From Anaerolinea thermophila (GTDB taxonomy: Bacteria; Chloroflexota; Anaerolineae; Anaerolineales; Villigracilaceae), in the NCBI GenBank assembly GCA_020722305.1, contig DYLB01000125.1:1-5650 (forward strand): 5,650 nucleotides of DNA. The letters are read 5' to 3'. Below, piece by piece: positions 1 to 5,650 of this stretch. A program made the translations under genes and the position numbers. The notes beneath the pieces are model-generated. The model did no database searches. It had not been told where the DNA came from and saw only the letters and a list, made by a program, of their open reading frames with translations. The first letter of the stretch is position 1, and each line of letters begins with the position of its first letter.

Positions 1-6
1 AAAAAA

Positions 7-915
7 ATGTTCACCTTGCCAATCGTGCGATTTGGAACCGTCCTGTTTGTGATTTTGGGGCTGACGCTGGCCTTCCCCGCTACGCGCGCGCTGGCTGATG
101 AAATCCTCAATCTGTTTCGCGTCCAGCAGGTGACGGTTATCCCGGTGGATTTCACCGGCCTGGAGCAATTGACCGGCGACGGCGCCCTCGGGAATCAGTT
201 CACCGATCTCATTTCCAGTTCCATGACATTGATACAGGAGCCGGGCGACCCAATAGCGGTTACGACTGCCGAGGAAGCCGGCCGCCTGGCAGGATTCAAC
301 GTCCGCTTGCCGCAGGGGGCATCGCCTTCACAAATCTATGTGATGGACGGCGCGGAATTCACCATTACGGTGGACCGTCAGAAAGCCCAGGCGCTGCTCG
401 ACGAAGCCGGGCGAAGCGATCTGGTCCTGCCCGATGCGATTGACGGCGCGGAAATTTCTGCCGTCATCCCGCCGTCGGTCAGCGTTGGGTATGATACCTG
501 CCCCGCGCCCCGCACGAGTTACGTGCATGATGCCCCAATTGCCGCACGGCACTACCCTGATTGTGTCATCCTGGTGGAAATGCCCAGCCCAACGGTCAGC
601 GCGCCCGCAGAAGTGGATATCGAGCAACTGGCACGGATTGGCCTGGAATTCACCGGCATGACTCCCATCGAGGCTGCCATCTTTACCAGTACGGTGGATT
701 GGACTTCCACCCTGGTCATCCCCATTCCAAAGGACGCCGCCTTTTACGACCTGGTGACGGTGGATGGCGTGCCAGGCACCCTCATTCGGCGCTCGGCGGA
801 CGACCCTCGTTCACAGTATGCCCTGCTATGGGTCAAGGACGGAATCATCCATGCCATCAGCGCGGTAGGAACCGATTATCAGAGGGCGCTGGACCTGGCA
901 AATTCGCTGCCGTGA
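7..915 (+). CDS. Membrane-anchored protein with DUF4367-like C-terminus, possible anti-sigma or sensor component (maybe 5'-partial)
   Basis: As drawn, a 302-residue protein. Residues about 9-30 form one hydrophobic helix ending in an Ala-rich stretch (a signal anchor or uncleaved signal peptide), so the remaining ~270 residues should lie outside the membrane. That part is acidic to neutral, with two cysteines (C165, C186) that could form a disulfide. The last ~45 residues (YALLWVKDGIIHAIS, then YQRALDLANSLP) resemble the end of DUF4367-type domains in Firmicutes and Chloroflexota membrane proteins and anti-sigma factors; this is pattern recognition, not a search. The frame is open to the left edge (two Lys codons precede the ATG) and no ribosome-binding site is visible. 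The true gene may therefore start upstream and carry a cytoplasmic domain, such as an anti-sigma zinc finger, before the helix. It ends at or just before the ABC ATPase, suggesting one operon. No enzyme motif seen; regulatory role is inferred. Confidence 0.75.
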   Translation: MFTLPIVRFGTVLFVILGLTLAFPATRALADEILNLFRVQQVTVIPVDFTGLEQLTGDGALGNQFTDLISSSMTLIQEPGDPIAVTTAEEAGRLAGFNVRLPQGASPSQIYVMDGAEFTITVDRQKAQALLDEAGRSDLVLPDAIDGAEISAVIPPSVSVGYDTCPAPRTSYVHDAPIAARHYPDCVILVEMPSPTVSAPAEVDIEQLARIGLEFTGMTPIEAAIFTSTVDWTSTLVIPIPKDAAFYDLVTVDGVPGTLIRRSADDPRSQYALLWVKDGIIHAISAVGTDYQRALDLANSLP

Positions 916-935
916 CGCCGAGCCAGAGTGTATTG

Positions 936-1853
936 ATGGCCGTCCCTGCAATCGTCACCGACAAACTAAACAAAACGTTCGGCGAGCGCGTCGCGGTGAA
1001 AGGCCTTACCCTGCAAGTGGAGCAGGGCGAGATATTCGGTTTTCTCGGCCCGAACGGCGCGGGGAAAACCACCTCGATCAAGATGCTGCTCGGGCTGACT
1101 GCTCCCACTTCCGGCTCCGCCTCGCTGCTGGGGAGGCCCATCGGCGACCGCGCTGCCCGCGCCCGCATCGGCTTCCTGCCCGAACACTTCCGCTTTCAAG
1201 AGTGGCTGACCGCCCGCGAATTCCTCGAATTGCACGGCGAACTGCTGGGGATGGAATCCCACGACCTTCGTTTACGCCGGGACAAATTGCTCGAGCGGGT
1301 GGGATTGGCCGATTTCGGCAATGCGCCGCTGCGAACCTTCTCGAAAGGGATGCTCCAGCGCATCGGGCTGGCGCAGGCCCTGCTCAACCGTCCAGCGCTG
1401 GTATTTTTGGATGAGCCGACCTCCGGTCTCGATCCCGTAGGACGCCTGCTGGTGCGGGACATCATCCATGAGTTGCGCGGGCAGGGGACTTGCGTTTTCA
1501 TCAATTCCCATTTATTGAGCGAAATCGAGGCGACCTGCGACCGGGTGGCTTTTATCAGCCATGGGGAGGTGGTGCGCGTCCTGGACATGGCCTCGCTCGA
1601 CCGCAGCCTGTCACGCGTGACCCTTCGCGCCGCCGGCCTGACGCCTGAGATTGCTGCCGGCCTGGCCGCGTGGGCAGAGCATGTCGAGATCAACGGCGAC
1701 GAGGCAACCCTGGTTGTCCACAACGAGGATAACCTGCCCGAAATCACAAGTTATCTCGTGGCGCGGCAGGTCAGGGTTTATGCCATCACTCCCAAGCGCG
1801 CCTCGCTCGAAGAGATATTTATTGAAACGATTGGCGAGGAGGGCGGACTGTGA
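936..1853 (+). CDS. ABC transporter ATP-binding protein (CcmA/NosF/DrrA-like exporter ATPase)
   Basis: A 305-residue cytoplasmic ATPase that should power the permease encoded next. From the ATG at 936 all nucleotide-binding motifs are present: Walker A GPNGAGKTT (38-46), the Q-loop region IGFLPEH (78-84, with Pro-Glu where many ABC proteins have Gln, as is common in this subfamily), signature SKGMLQR (136-142), Walker B ALVFLDE (154-160), D-loop GLDP (164-167) and H-loop His192. After about residue 210 comes the ~95-residue C-terminal extension typical of ABC-2 exporter ATPases. ATG 936 is chosen because homology-like sequence (IVTDKLNKTFGERVAV) begins just after it. A GTG at 912 would add 8 residues and overlap the upstream stop as GTGA, the same arrangement as at this gene's 3' end. 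Neither start has a clear Shine-Dalgarno. The open frame running further upstream to 561 is a shadow of the preceding gene. The substrate cannot be deduced. Confidence 0.95.
   Translation: MAVPAIVTDKLNKTFGERVAVKGLTLQVEQGEIFGFLGPNGAGKTTSIKMLLGLTAPTSGSASLLGRPIGDRAARARIGFLPEHFRFQEWLTAREFLELHGELLGMESHDLRLRRDKLLERVGLADFGNAPLRTFSKGMLQRIGLAQALLNRPALVFLDEPTSGLDPVGRLLVRDIIHELRGQGTCVFINSHLLSEIEATCDRVAFISHGEVVRVLDMASLDRSLSRVTLRAAGLTPEIAAGLAAWAEHVEINGDEATLVVHNEDNLPEITSYLVARQVRVYAITPKRASLEEIFIETIGEEGGL
1837..1842 (+). promoter_or_regulatory. Ribosome-binding site of the ABC permease
   Basis: A perfect AGGAGG lies inside the last codons of the ATPase gene, 7 bases before the GTG at 1850. It fixes the GTG as the permease start and makes translational coupling through the GTGA overlap likely. 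Confidence 0.85.
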
Positions 1854-2692
1854 GAAATATCTGGACGCTGGCGCGCATGACTTACCGGGAAGCGCTTCGC
1901 CGGCGCATTGTCCTGACCGGCCTGGTGCTTGGGCTGTGCTTCCTGCTCGTTTTCTCCATCGGTTTTCATTTCATCTACAACGAGTTCTATATATCGCCAG
2001 ATCGAACAATTTATCGCATCATCCGAAGCGAAGCGACGAATTCGCTTTTGCTGGCCGGACTGTACGCGGTCTCGTTCCTGTCGCTGGCGATGGGCGTGCT
2101 GTTGGGCGTGGATACGCTGGCCGGGGAGATCGCTTCTGGCACGATCCAGACGATTGCCTCCAAACCGGTGCGCCGCGCGGAAATCGTGCTGGGTAAATGG
2201 CTGGGATTTGCCGCCTTGCTGGCGCTGTATTCCCTGCTGATGTCTGGTGGAACTGCGTTGAGCGTTTTCGCCCAAAGCGGTCACGTCGCTCCCAACCTGC
2301 CGGCGGGTATTGGGCTCATTTATCTCGAATCCCTGCTGATGATGACGGTTGCGCTGGCCTTTTCGAGCGCCATACCGGCTCTGGCTGCCGGCGGGGTGGT
2401 TTTTGGATTGTACGGCCTGGCTTTTATCGGCGGCTGGATCGAGCAAATCGGCGCGCTGCTAGAGAACCAGGCTGCGGTGAAGATCGGGATTGTCACCAGC
2501 CTGATTATTCCCACCGAGGCCATCTGGCGGCGCGCTTCCTTTGAAATGCAATCACCCCTGGCGGGGGTGTGGGGCACGTCGCCGTTTGGGGCTGCCTCCG
2601 TTCCGAGCGCCGCGATGATCCTCTATGCCGTTGTGTATCTCGCAATGGCGCTGGGCGCGGCGATCAATACGTTTCAAAAGCGGGATATTTAG
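1850..2692 (+). CDS. ABC-2 type transporter permease (NosY-like)
   Basis: A 280-residue integral membrane protein, the likely partner of the ATPase directly upstream. Start is the GTG at 1850, set by a perfect AGGAGG and overlapping the ATPase stop by four bases. By eye there are six hydrophobic segments: about 20-41, 66-87, 117-140, 153-174, 177-196 and 256-274. A basic N-terminus (YREALRRR, 12-19) fits the cytoplasmic side. The cytoplasmic stretch after the second helix, GEIASGTIQTIASKPVRRAE (92-111) followed by LGKW, is the hallmark of ABC-2/NosY-type permeases (Glu, SGT, then Pro and basic residues before a Gly-Lys). Length is usual for the family. One ATPase plus one permease would work as a dimer of each. 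The family includes exporters of drugs, lipids and peptides and the NosFY system; nothing here selects one. The stop TAG overlaps the stop of the convergent asnS gene. Confidence 0.92.
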   Translation: MRNIWTLARMTYREALRRRIVLTGLVLGLCFLLVFSIGFHFIYNEFYISPDRTIYRIIRSEATNSLLLAGLYAVSFLSLAMGVLLGVDTLAGEIASGTIQTIASKPVRRAEIVLGKWLGFAALLALYSLLMSGGTALSVFAQSGHVAPNLPAGIGLIYLESLLMMTVALAFSSAIPALAAGGVVFGLYGLAFIGGWIEQIGALLENQAAVKIGIVTSLIIPTEAIWRRASFEMQSPLAGVWGTSPFGAASVPSAAMILYAVVYLAMALGAAINTFQKRDI

Positions 2693-4032
2693 GGATACAC
2701 CCTCTTGATCGTGCGCGGGAAGGGGATCGTCTCGCGGATGTGTTCGGTGCCGCAGAGCCAGGCCACGGTCCGCTCGACGCCCATCCCGAATCCGCTGTGG
2801 GGCACGGAGCCGAAGCGGCGCAGGTCAAGGTACCACTGGTAGGCTTCCTCGGGCAGCTTGTGATCGTGGATGCGCTGGAGCAGCAACTCGTGGCTCGACA
2901 TGCGTTCGGAGCCGCCGCAGATTTCACCGTAGCCCTCCGGCGCCAGCAGGTCCGCCGATTTGCAGACTTCCGGGCGCCCTGGCCAGGGTTCCATGTAAAA
3001 GGCCTTGACCTGGGTCGGGTAGCCGTAGACGAAGACCGGCTTGTCGAATTTTTGGGTCAGGGCGGTTTCGTGCGGCGCGCCAAAGTCCATGCCCCATTCG
3101 AAGGCCAGGAGTTCTTTTTCTTCTTGGTCGTCGCTGGCTTCGCGGATTTCGGCAATCATTTGGGCCGCCTCGTCGTAGGAGATGCGCGGGAAGGGCGGCG
3201 TGATGCTTTCCAGCTTGCTCAGGTCGCGGCCGAGCGAGAGCAATTCCGGTTTTCGCTCTCGCAGCACGCGCTGGACGATGTGGCTGATGAACTGCTCTTC
3301 GAGTTCCATCAACCCGTCGAGGTCGCAGAAAGCCGCCTCCGGCTCGACCATCCAGAACTCGGTCAGGTGGCGGCGGGTCTTGGATTTTTCGGCCCGGAAA
3401 GTCGGCCCGAAGCAATAGACCTTGCCGAAGGCCATGATGTTGGCTTCGTTGTAGAGCTGGCCAGATTGCGCCAGGTAAGCCACGCCCTCGTCGAAATATG
3501 GCGTTTCGAACAGGGTGGTCGTCCCTTCGACCGCGGCCGGGGTCAGGATGGGCGTGTCCATGCGGATGAAACCGTTGTCGTCCAGGAATTCCTGGATGGC
3601 GCTGATGACCGTGGCCCGGATGCGCAGGATGGCCCACTGGCTGGGCATGCGGATCCACAGGTGGCGGTTGTCGAGGGCGAAGTCCACACCGTGTTCTTTG
3701 AGCGCCATCGGGTAGTCTTCGTCGGCCAGTTGAATGATTTTCAAATCTATGATCCCGATCTCGTACCCGCCGGGGATGCCGGGGGCGCGCTTGTCGGCCC
3801 GCACCGTGCCGGTGATGACGACCGAGGTCTCCTGCGGGAGATGGCTGATCCGGTCGAAAAGCGCTTCGTCCAGGTCGCCTTTGAAGGCCACGCATTGCAC
3901 GAAACCGGAGCCGTCCCGCACCAGCAGGAAGGCCAGCTTGCCTTTGTCGGTGCGGTTGTAAACCCAGCCTTCGACGACCACTTCCTGACCGTCGTATTTC
4001 GAAATATCTGAAACCCGGATAAGTTCTGGCAT
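2689..4032 (-). CDS. asnS: Asparaginyl-tRNA synthetase (class IIb)
   Basis: A 447-residue cytoplasmic enzyme that charges tRNA(Asn) with asparagine using ATP. An N-terminal OB-fold anticodon-binding domain spans about 1-105 (VVVEGWVYNRTDKGKLAFLLVRDG at 18-41, given as key blocks EGWV and FLLVRDG). The class II catalytic core follows: motif 1 near 146-161 ending in the conserved Pro161, motif 2 FRAEKSKTRRHLTEF (212-226) and motif 3 GFGMGVER (414-421). RHLTEFWMVEPE and the IPFPR tail point to AsnRS rather than AspRS. The OB-fold and the C-terminal TVAWLCGTEHIRE stretch look closest to the Thermus-type AsnRS from memory. Start ATG 4032 is preferred: GAGGAG stands 5 bases upstream and the protein begins with family-like sequence. 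An in-frame ATG at 4119 would add 29 residues encoded by the palindromic repeat and is unlikely. It lies 106 bases downstream of gatB, probably co-transcribed. Confidence 0.95.
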   Translation of the reverse strand: MPELIRVSDISKYDGQEVVVEGWVYNRTDKGKLAFLLVRDGSGFVQCVAFKGDLDEALFDRISHLPQETSVVITGTVRADKRAPGIPGGYEIGIIDLKIIQLADEDYPMALKEHGVDFALDNRHLWIRMPSQWAILRIRATVISAIQEFLDDNGFIRMDTPILTPAAVEGTTTLFETPYFDEGVAYLAQSGQLYNEANIMAFGKVYCFGPTFRAEKSKTRRHLTEFWMVEPEAAFCDLDGLMELEEQFISHIVQRVLRERKPELLSLGRDLSKLESITPPFPRISYDEAAQMIAEIREASDDQEEKELLAFEWGMDFGAPHETALTQKFDKPVFVYGYPTQVKAFYMEPWPGRPEVCKSADLLAPEGYGEICGGSERMSSHELLLQRIHDHKLPEEAYQWYLDLRRFGSVPHSGFGMGVERTVAWLCGTEHIRETIPFPRTIKRVYP

Positions 4033-4037
4033 GATTT

Positions 4038-4043
4038 CTCCTC
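4038..4043 (-). promoter_or_regulatory. Ribosome-binding site of asnS
   Basis: GAGGAG on the minus strand, 5 bases before ATG 4032. It decides the asnS start against the in-frame ATG at 4119. Its upstream end coincides with the end of the palindromic element, so a fold of that element could affect access to it (inference). Confidence 0.85.
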
Positions 4044-4107
4044 GATATTCGGAATTTGATATTTGATACTCGGAATTAGCGAACCGAGTGTCAAATATCG
4101 AGTATCG
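4043..4107 (-). repeat. Nested palindromic element in the gatB-asnS gap
   Basis: Inner inverted repeat: arms 4058-4073 and 4084-4099 match at 15 of 16 positions around a 10-base loop (4074-4083). On the minus-strand RNA the only fault is a C-A mismatch. Outer inverted repeat: arms 4043-4059 and 4091-4107 match at 14 of 17. The two share right-arm bases (4091-4099), so the full stems are mutually exclusive, although the outer stem could coexist with a short ACTCGG/CCGAGT inner stem. Also a direct repeat: 4044-4057 and 4065-4078 match at 12 of 14. It is AT-richer than the flanking genes. No U-run follows the stem on the minus strand, so a classic intrinsic terminator is not supported, and no T-box TGGNACCGCG is present. 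It may be a REP-like dispersed element or a leader structure of asnS; the sequence alone does not decide. Confidence 0.7.
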
Positions 4108-4138
4108 TTCTTCGTCCAATTTTACTTTATCGCAGCGA

Positions 4139-5584
4139 CTACTGCTTTAGCGAACTTAGAATTTCGTCCAACGTGCTGCGAATAACCATCGGGTCGGCCT
4201 TGCCGCCCATCGAGCGCATCACCTGACCGAAGAACCATTGCGCCAGGGACTCCTTGCCCGCCAGGAATTTCTCCACCTCGCCGGGATTCGCTTCGAGAAC
4301 TTTGCGGATCGCCTCCCGGATTTGGGCCTGGTCGCTGACCTGTGAGAGTCCCTTCTCCCGGACGATTTCACCGGGGGCCTTGCCGGTGGTGAACATTTCG
4401 TCCAAGACGGCGCGGGCGGTGGAGGTGTTGATGGTCCTGTCCGTGACCAGGGCGATCAGGTCCACCAGCATCTGGGGCGAGACGGGGCAGGCCTGGATGG
4501 CGGATTTGTCGTCCAGGCGGGCGAACAGGTCGGTGGTCAGCCAGTTGGCGATGGATTTCGGCTCGATTTGTTTAGATAGGCCGTATTCGACGGCCCGGTC
4601 GAAGTAGTCGGCGACAGCTTTTTCGTCAATCAGCACTGAGGCGTCGTAGGCAGTCAGGCCCATCTCGATGAAACGCTGGCGTTTGGCGTCTGGCAATTCG
4701 GGCAGGGAACGTTGAATGGTCTGGATCCAGCCCGGGTCCAGGACGAGCGGGGGCAGGTCCGGTTCGGGGAAGTAGCGGTAGTCGTGGGCATTTTCCTTGC
4801 CCCGCTGGGAGTACGTCTTCCCGGTCATTTCGTTGAAGCCGAGGGTTTCCTGGTCCACCGCGCCGCCTGTGTCGTAAATTGCCGATTGACGCTCGATTTC
4901 GTAGGCGGTTCCGGCGAGCAGCGAGCGGAAGGAGTTCAGGTTTTTGATTTCTGTGCGTGTATTCAGGATGTCGCTGCCTGCCGGTCGGACCGAGACGTTC
5001 GACTCGAAGCGGATGACGCCCTTTTCCATGTCGCCGGTGTTGACGCCGAGATAGCGCAGGATGGCCCGCAGTTTGACGGCGAAGGCCACGGCCTCTTCGG
5101 CGGAGCGCAAATCCGGCTCGGTGACGATTTCGAGCAGTGGCACGCCGGAGCGGTTGTAGTCCACCAGCGAGCGGCCGTCCACGTGGGAGAGTTTGCCGGT
5201 GTCTTCCTCAATGTGGACCCGGCGGATGCGGATGCGTTTGAGGCCTTCGGGGGTGTCAATATCCAGCCAACCGTTCGTCGCCAGCGGCAGTTCGTACTGC
5301 GAAATCTGGTAGCCTTTGGGCAGGTCGGGGTAGAAGTAATTCTTGCGGGCGAAGATGCTCTCGGAGTGGATCTCGCAGTTGAGCGCCAGCCCCACCCGCA
5401 CCGACAGTTCGACGGCGCGGGCGTTGATGGCCGGCAGCGCGCCGGGCTGGCCGGTGCAGACCGGGCAGACATGGCGGTTGGGCAGGGCGGTGGTGGAATC
5501 GACCACCGCGCAACTGCAAAACATCTTGCTTTGGGTCAGCAGTTCGGCGTGGATTTCAAGCCCGATGACAGGTTCGTATTTCAT
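4139..5584 (-). CDS. gatB: Asp-tRNA(Asn)/Glu-tRNA(Gln) amidotransferase subunit B
   Basis: A 481-residue protein of normal GatB length. With GatA and GatC it converts misacylated Glu-tRNA(Gln), and Asp-tRNA(Asn) where formed, to the amide form; GatB binds the tRNA and carries the kinase/transamidation site. Seen in order: YEPVIGLEIHAEL (3-15), a four-cysteine set C23, C25, C40, C43 (CxC and CxxC, a probable metal site in many GatB proteins), YFYPDLPKGYQISQY (83-97), VHIEEDTGK (123-131), DYNRSGVPLLEIVTEPD (142-158), NVSVRP (196-201), EIKNLNSFR (212-220) and DYRYFPEPDLPPL (268-280). The YqeY-like tRNA-binding tail covers roughly the last 150 residues and ends with GQVMRSMGGKADP (453-465). The start MKYEPVIGLEIH matches the family; only a weak purine stretch (GAGCGAG) precedes it. 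Neither gatA nor gatC is in view. The protein appears intact. Confidence 0.97.
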   Translation of the reverse strand: MKYEPVIGLEIHAELLTQSKMFCSCAVVDSTTALPNRHVCPVCTGQPGALPAINARAVELSVRVGLALNCEIHSESIFARKNYFYPDLPKGYQISQYELPLATNGWLDIDTPEGLKRIRIRRVHIEEDTGKLSHVDGRSLVDYNRSGVPLLEIVTEPDLRSAEEAVAFAVKLRAILRYLGVNTGDMEKGVIRFESNVSVRPAGSDILNTRTEIKNLNSFRSLLAGTAYEIERQSAIYDTGGAVDQETLGFNEMTGKTYSQRGKENAHDYRYFPEPDLPPLVLDPGWIQTIQRSLPELPDAKRQRFIEMGLTAYDASVLIDEKAVADYFDRAVEYGLSKQIEPKSIANWLTTDLFARLDDKSAIQACPVSPQMLVDLIALVTDRTINTSTARAVLDEMFTTGKAPGEIVREKGLSQVSDQAQIREAIRKVLEANPGEVEKFLAGKESLAQWFFGQVMRSMGGKADPMVIRSTLDEILSSLKQ

Positions 5585-5650
5585 AATTCTCGCTCATCCA
5601 TGAGTCCACTGCAAAAACTCCAAAAACTTAACGCGAAGTCGCCAAGGCGC
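5585..5650. other. Region upstream of gatB with the edge of a possible dispersed repeat
   Basis: These 66 bases should contain the gatB leader or promoter, but I see no convincing -35/-10 pair. A short direct repeat, CAAAAACT, occurs at 5612-5619 and 5621-5628. The last 20 bases (5631-5650, ACGCGAAGTCGCCAAGGCGC) contain a CGCC-AA-GGCG mini-hairpin. They resemble the 'AACGCGAAG...GCCAAGGCGC' intergenic repeats I recall as common in Chloroflexota and some other genomes. That identification is from memory, and the element runs out of the window. Confidence 0.4.

Noticed and set aside
561..935. Upstream extension of the ABC ATPase frame
   Set aside because: It overlaps the preceding gene in another frame and its translation has no domain-like sequence; the ATPase fold begins just after 936.
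2924..3895. Large minus-strand open frame inside asnS
   Set aside because: It is an out-of-frame reading of asnS with an Arg/Pro/His-rich translation typical of frame shadows in GC-rich DNA.
2569..4011. A 480-codon open frame on the plus strand opposite asnS
   Set aside because: It lies antisense to a complete, motif-bearing AsnRS gene. Its translation is rich in residues expected from reversed GC-rich codons and shows no recognisable domain. It also overlaps the end of the permease gene in another frame.
4067..4094. Promoter for asnS using the minus-strand TTGACA at 4089-4094
   Set aside because: The -35-like hexamer is perfect, but the best -10-like sequence (TATCAA) is about 20 bases away and poor, and the hexamer is part of the palindrome arm.
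4058..4099. Intrinsic terminator of gatB
   Set aside because: The stem is good but no U-run follows it on the minus strand, where AAATTCCGAATATCGAGG comes next, and the stem is AT-rich rather than GC-rich.
4033..4119. 29-residue N-terminal extension of AsnRS from ATG 4119
   Set aside because: The added residues are encoded by the palindromic repeat and do not look like AsnRS, while a strong GAGGAG sits correctly before ATG 4032.
4033..4138. T-box riboswitch controlling asnS
   Set aside because: The 106-base gap is short for a T-box leader, lacks the TGGNACCGCG antiterminator motif and has no terminator stem with a U-run.

Overview
The window is about 60% GC by eye and almost fully coding. 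Five genes form two convergent groups. The gene style resembles Chloroflexota, perhaps Anaerolineae: an anchored protein with an 'ALADEILNLFRVQ'-type segment after its membrane helix, a Thermus-like AsnRS next to gatB, and palindromic or 'CGCCAAGGCGC'-type intergenic repeats. That placement is inferred from recalled families, not from a search, and is tentative.

Plus strand, 1-2692. The first gene encodes a membrane-anchored protein with a C-terminal domain resembling DUF4367 and may be cut by the left edge. It is followed with little or no gap by an ABC-transporter ATPase of the CcmA/NosF/DrrA type and an ABC-2 type permease. ATPase and permease overlap by 4 bases (GTGA) behind a strong Shine-Dalgarno, so they almost certainly form one exporter. 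The first gene may sense or regulate in the same operon. The substrate cannot be read from sequence.

Minus strand, 5584-2689. gatB (subunit B of the Asp-tRNA(Asn)/Glu-tRNA(Gln) amidotransferase) is followed after 106 bases by asnS (asparaginyl-tRNA synthetase). The pair deals with amide aminoacyl-tRNAs. With AsnRS present, GatCAB most likely serves mainly Gln-tRNA(Gln). gatA and gatC are not in the window.

Non-coding DNA is scarce. The gatB-asnS gap holds a nested palindrome that ends beside the asnS ribosome-binding site and can be drawn in two competing folds. The 66 bases upstream of gatB hold a short A-rich direct repeat and what looks like the edge of a dispersed repeat running out of the window. 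The permease and asnS stop codons overlap by 4 bases, leaving no intergenic terminator. I see no rRNA, tRNA, CRISPR array, transposase or defence gene. I do not see a clearly new biological system; the palindrome and the anchored protein are the least explained parts.
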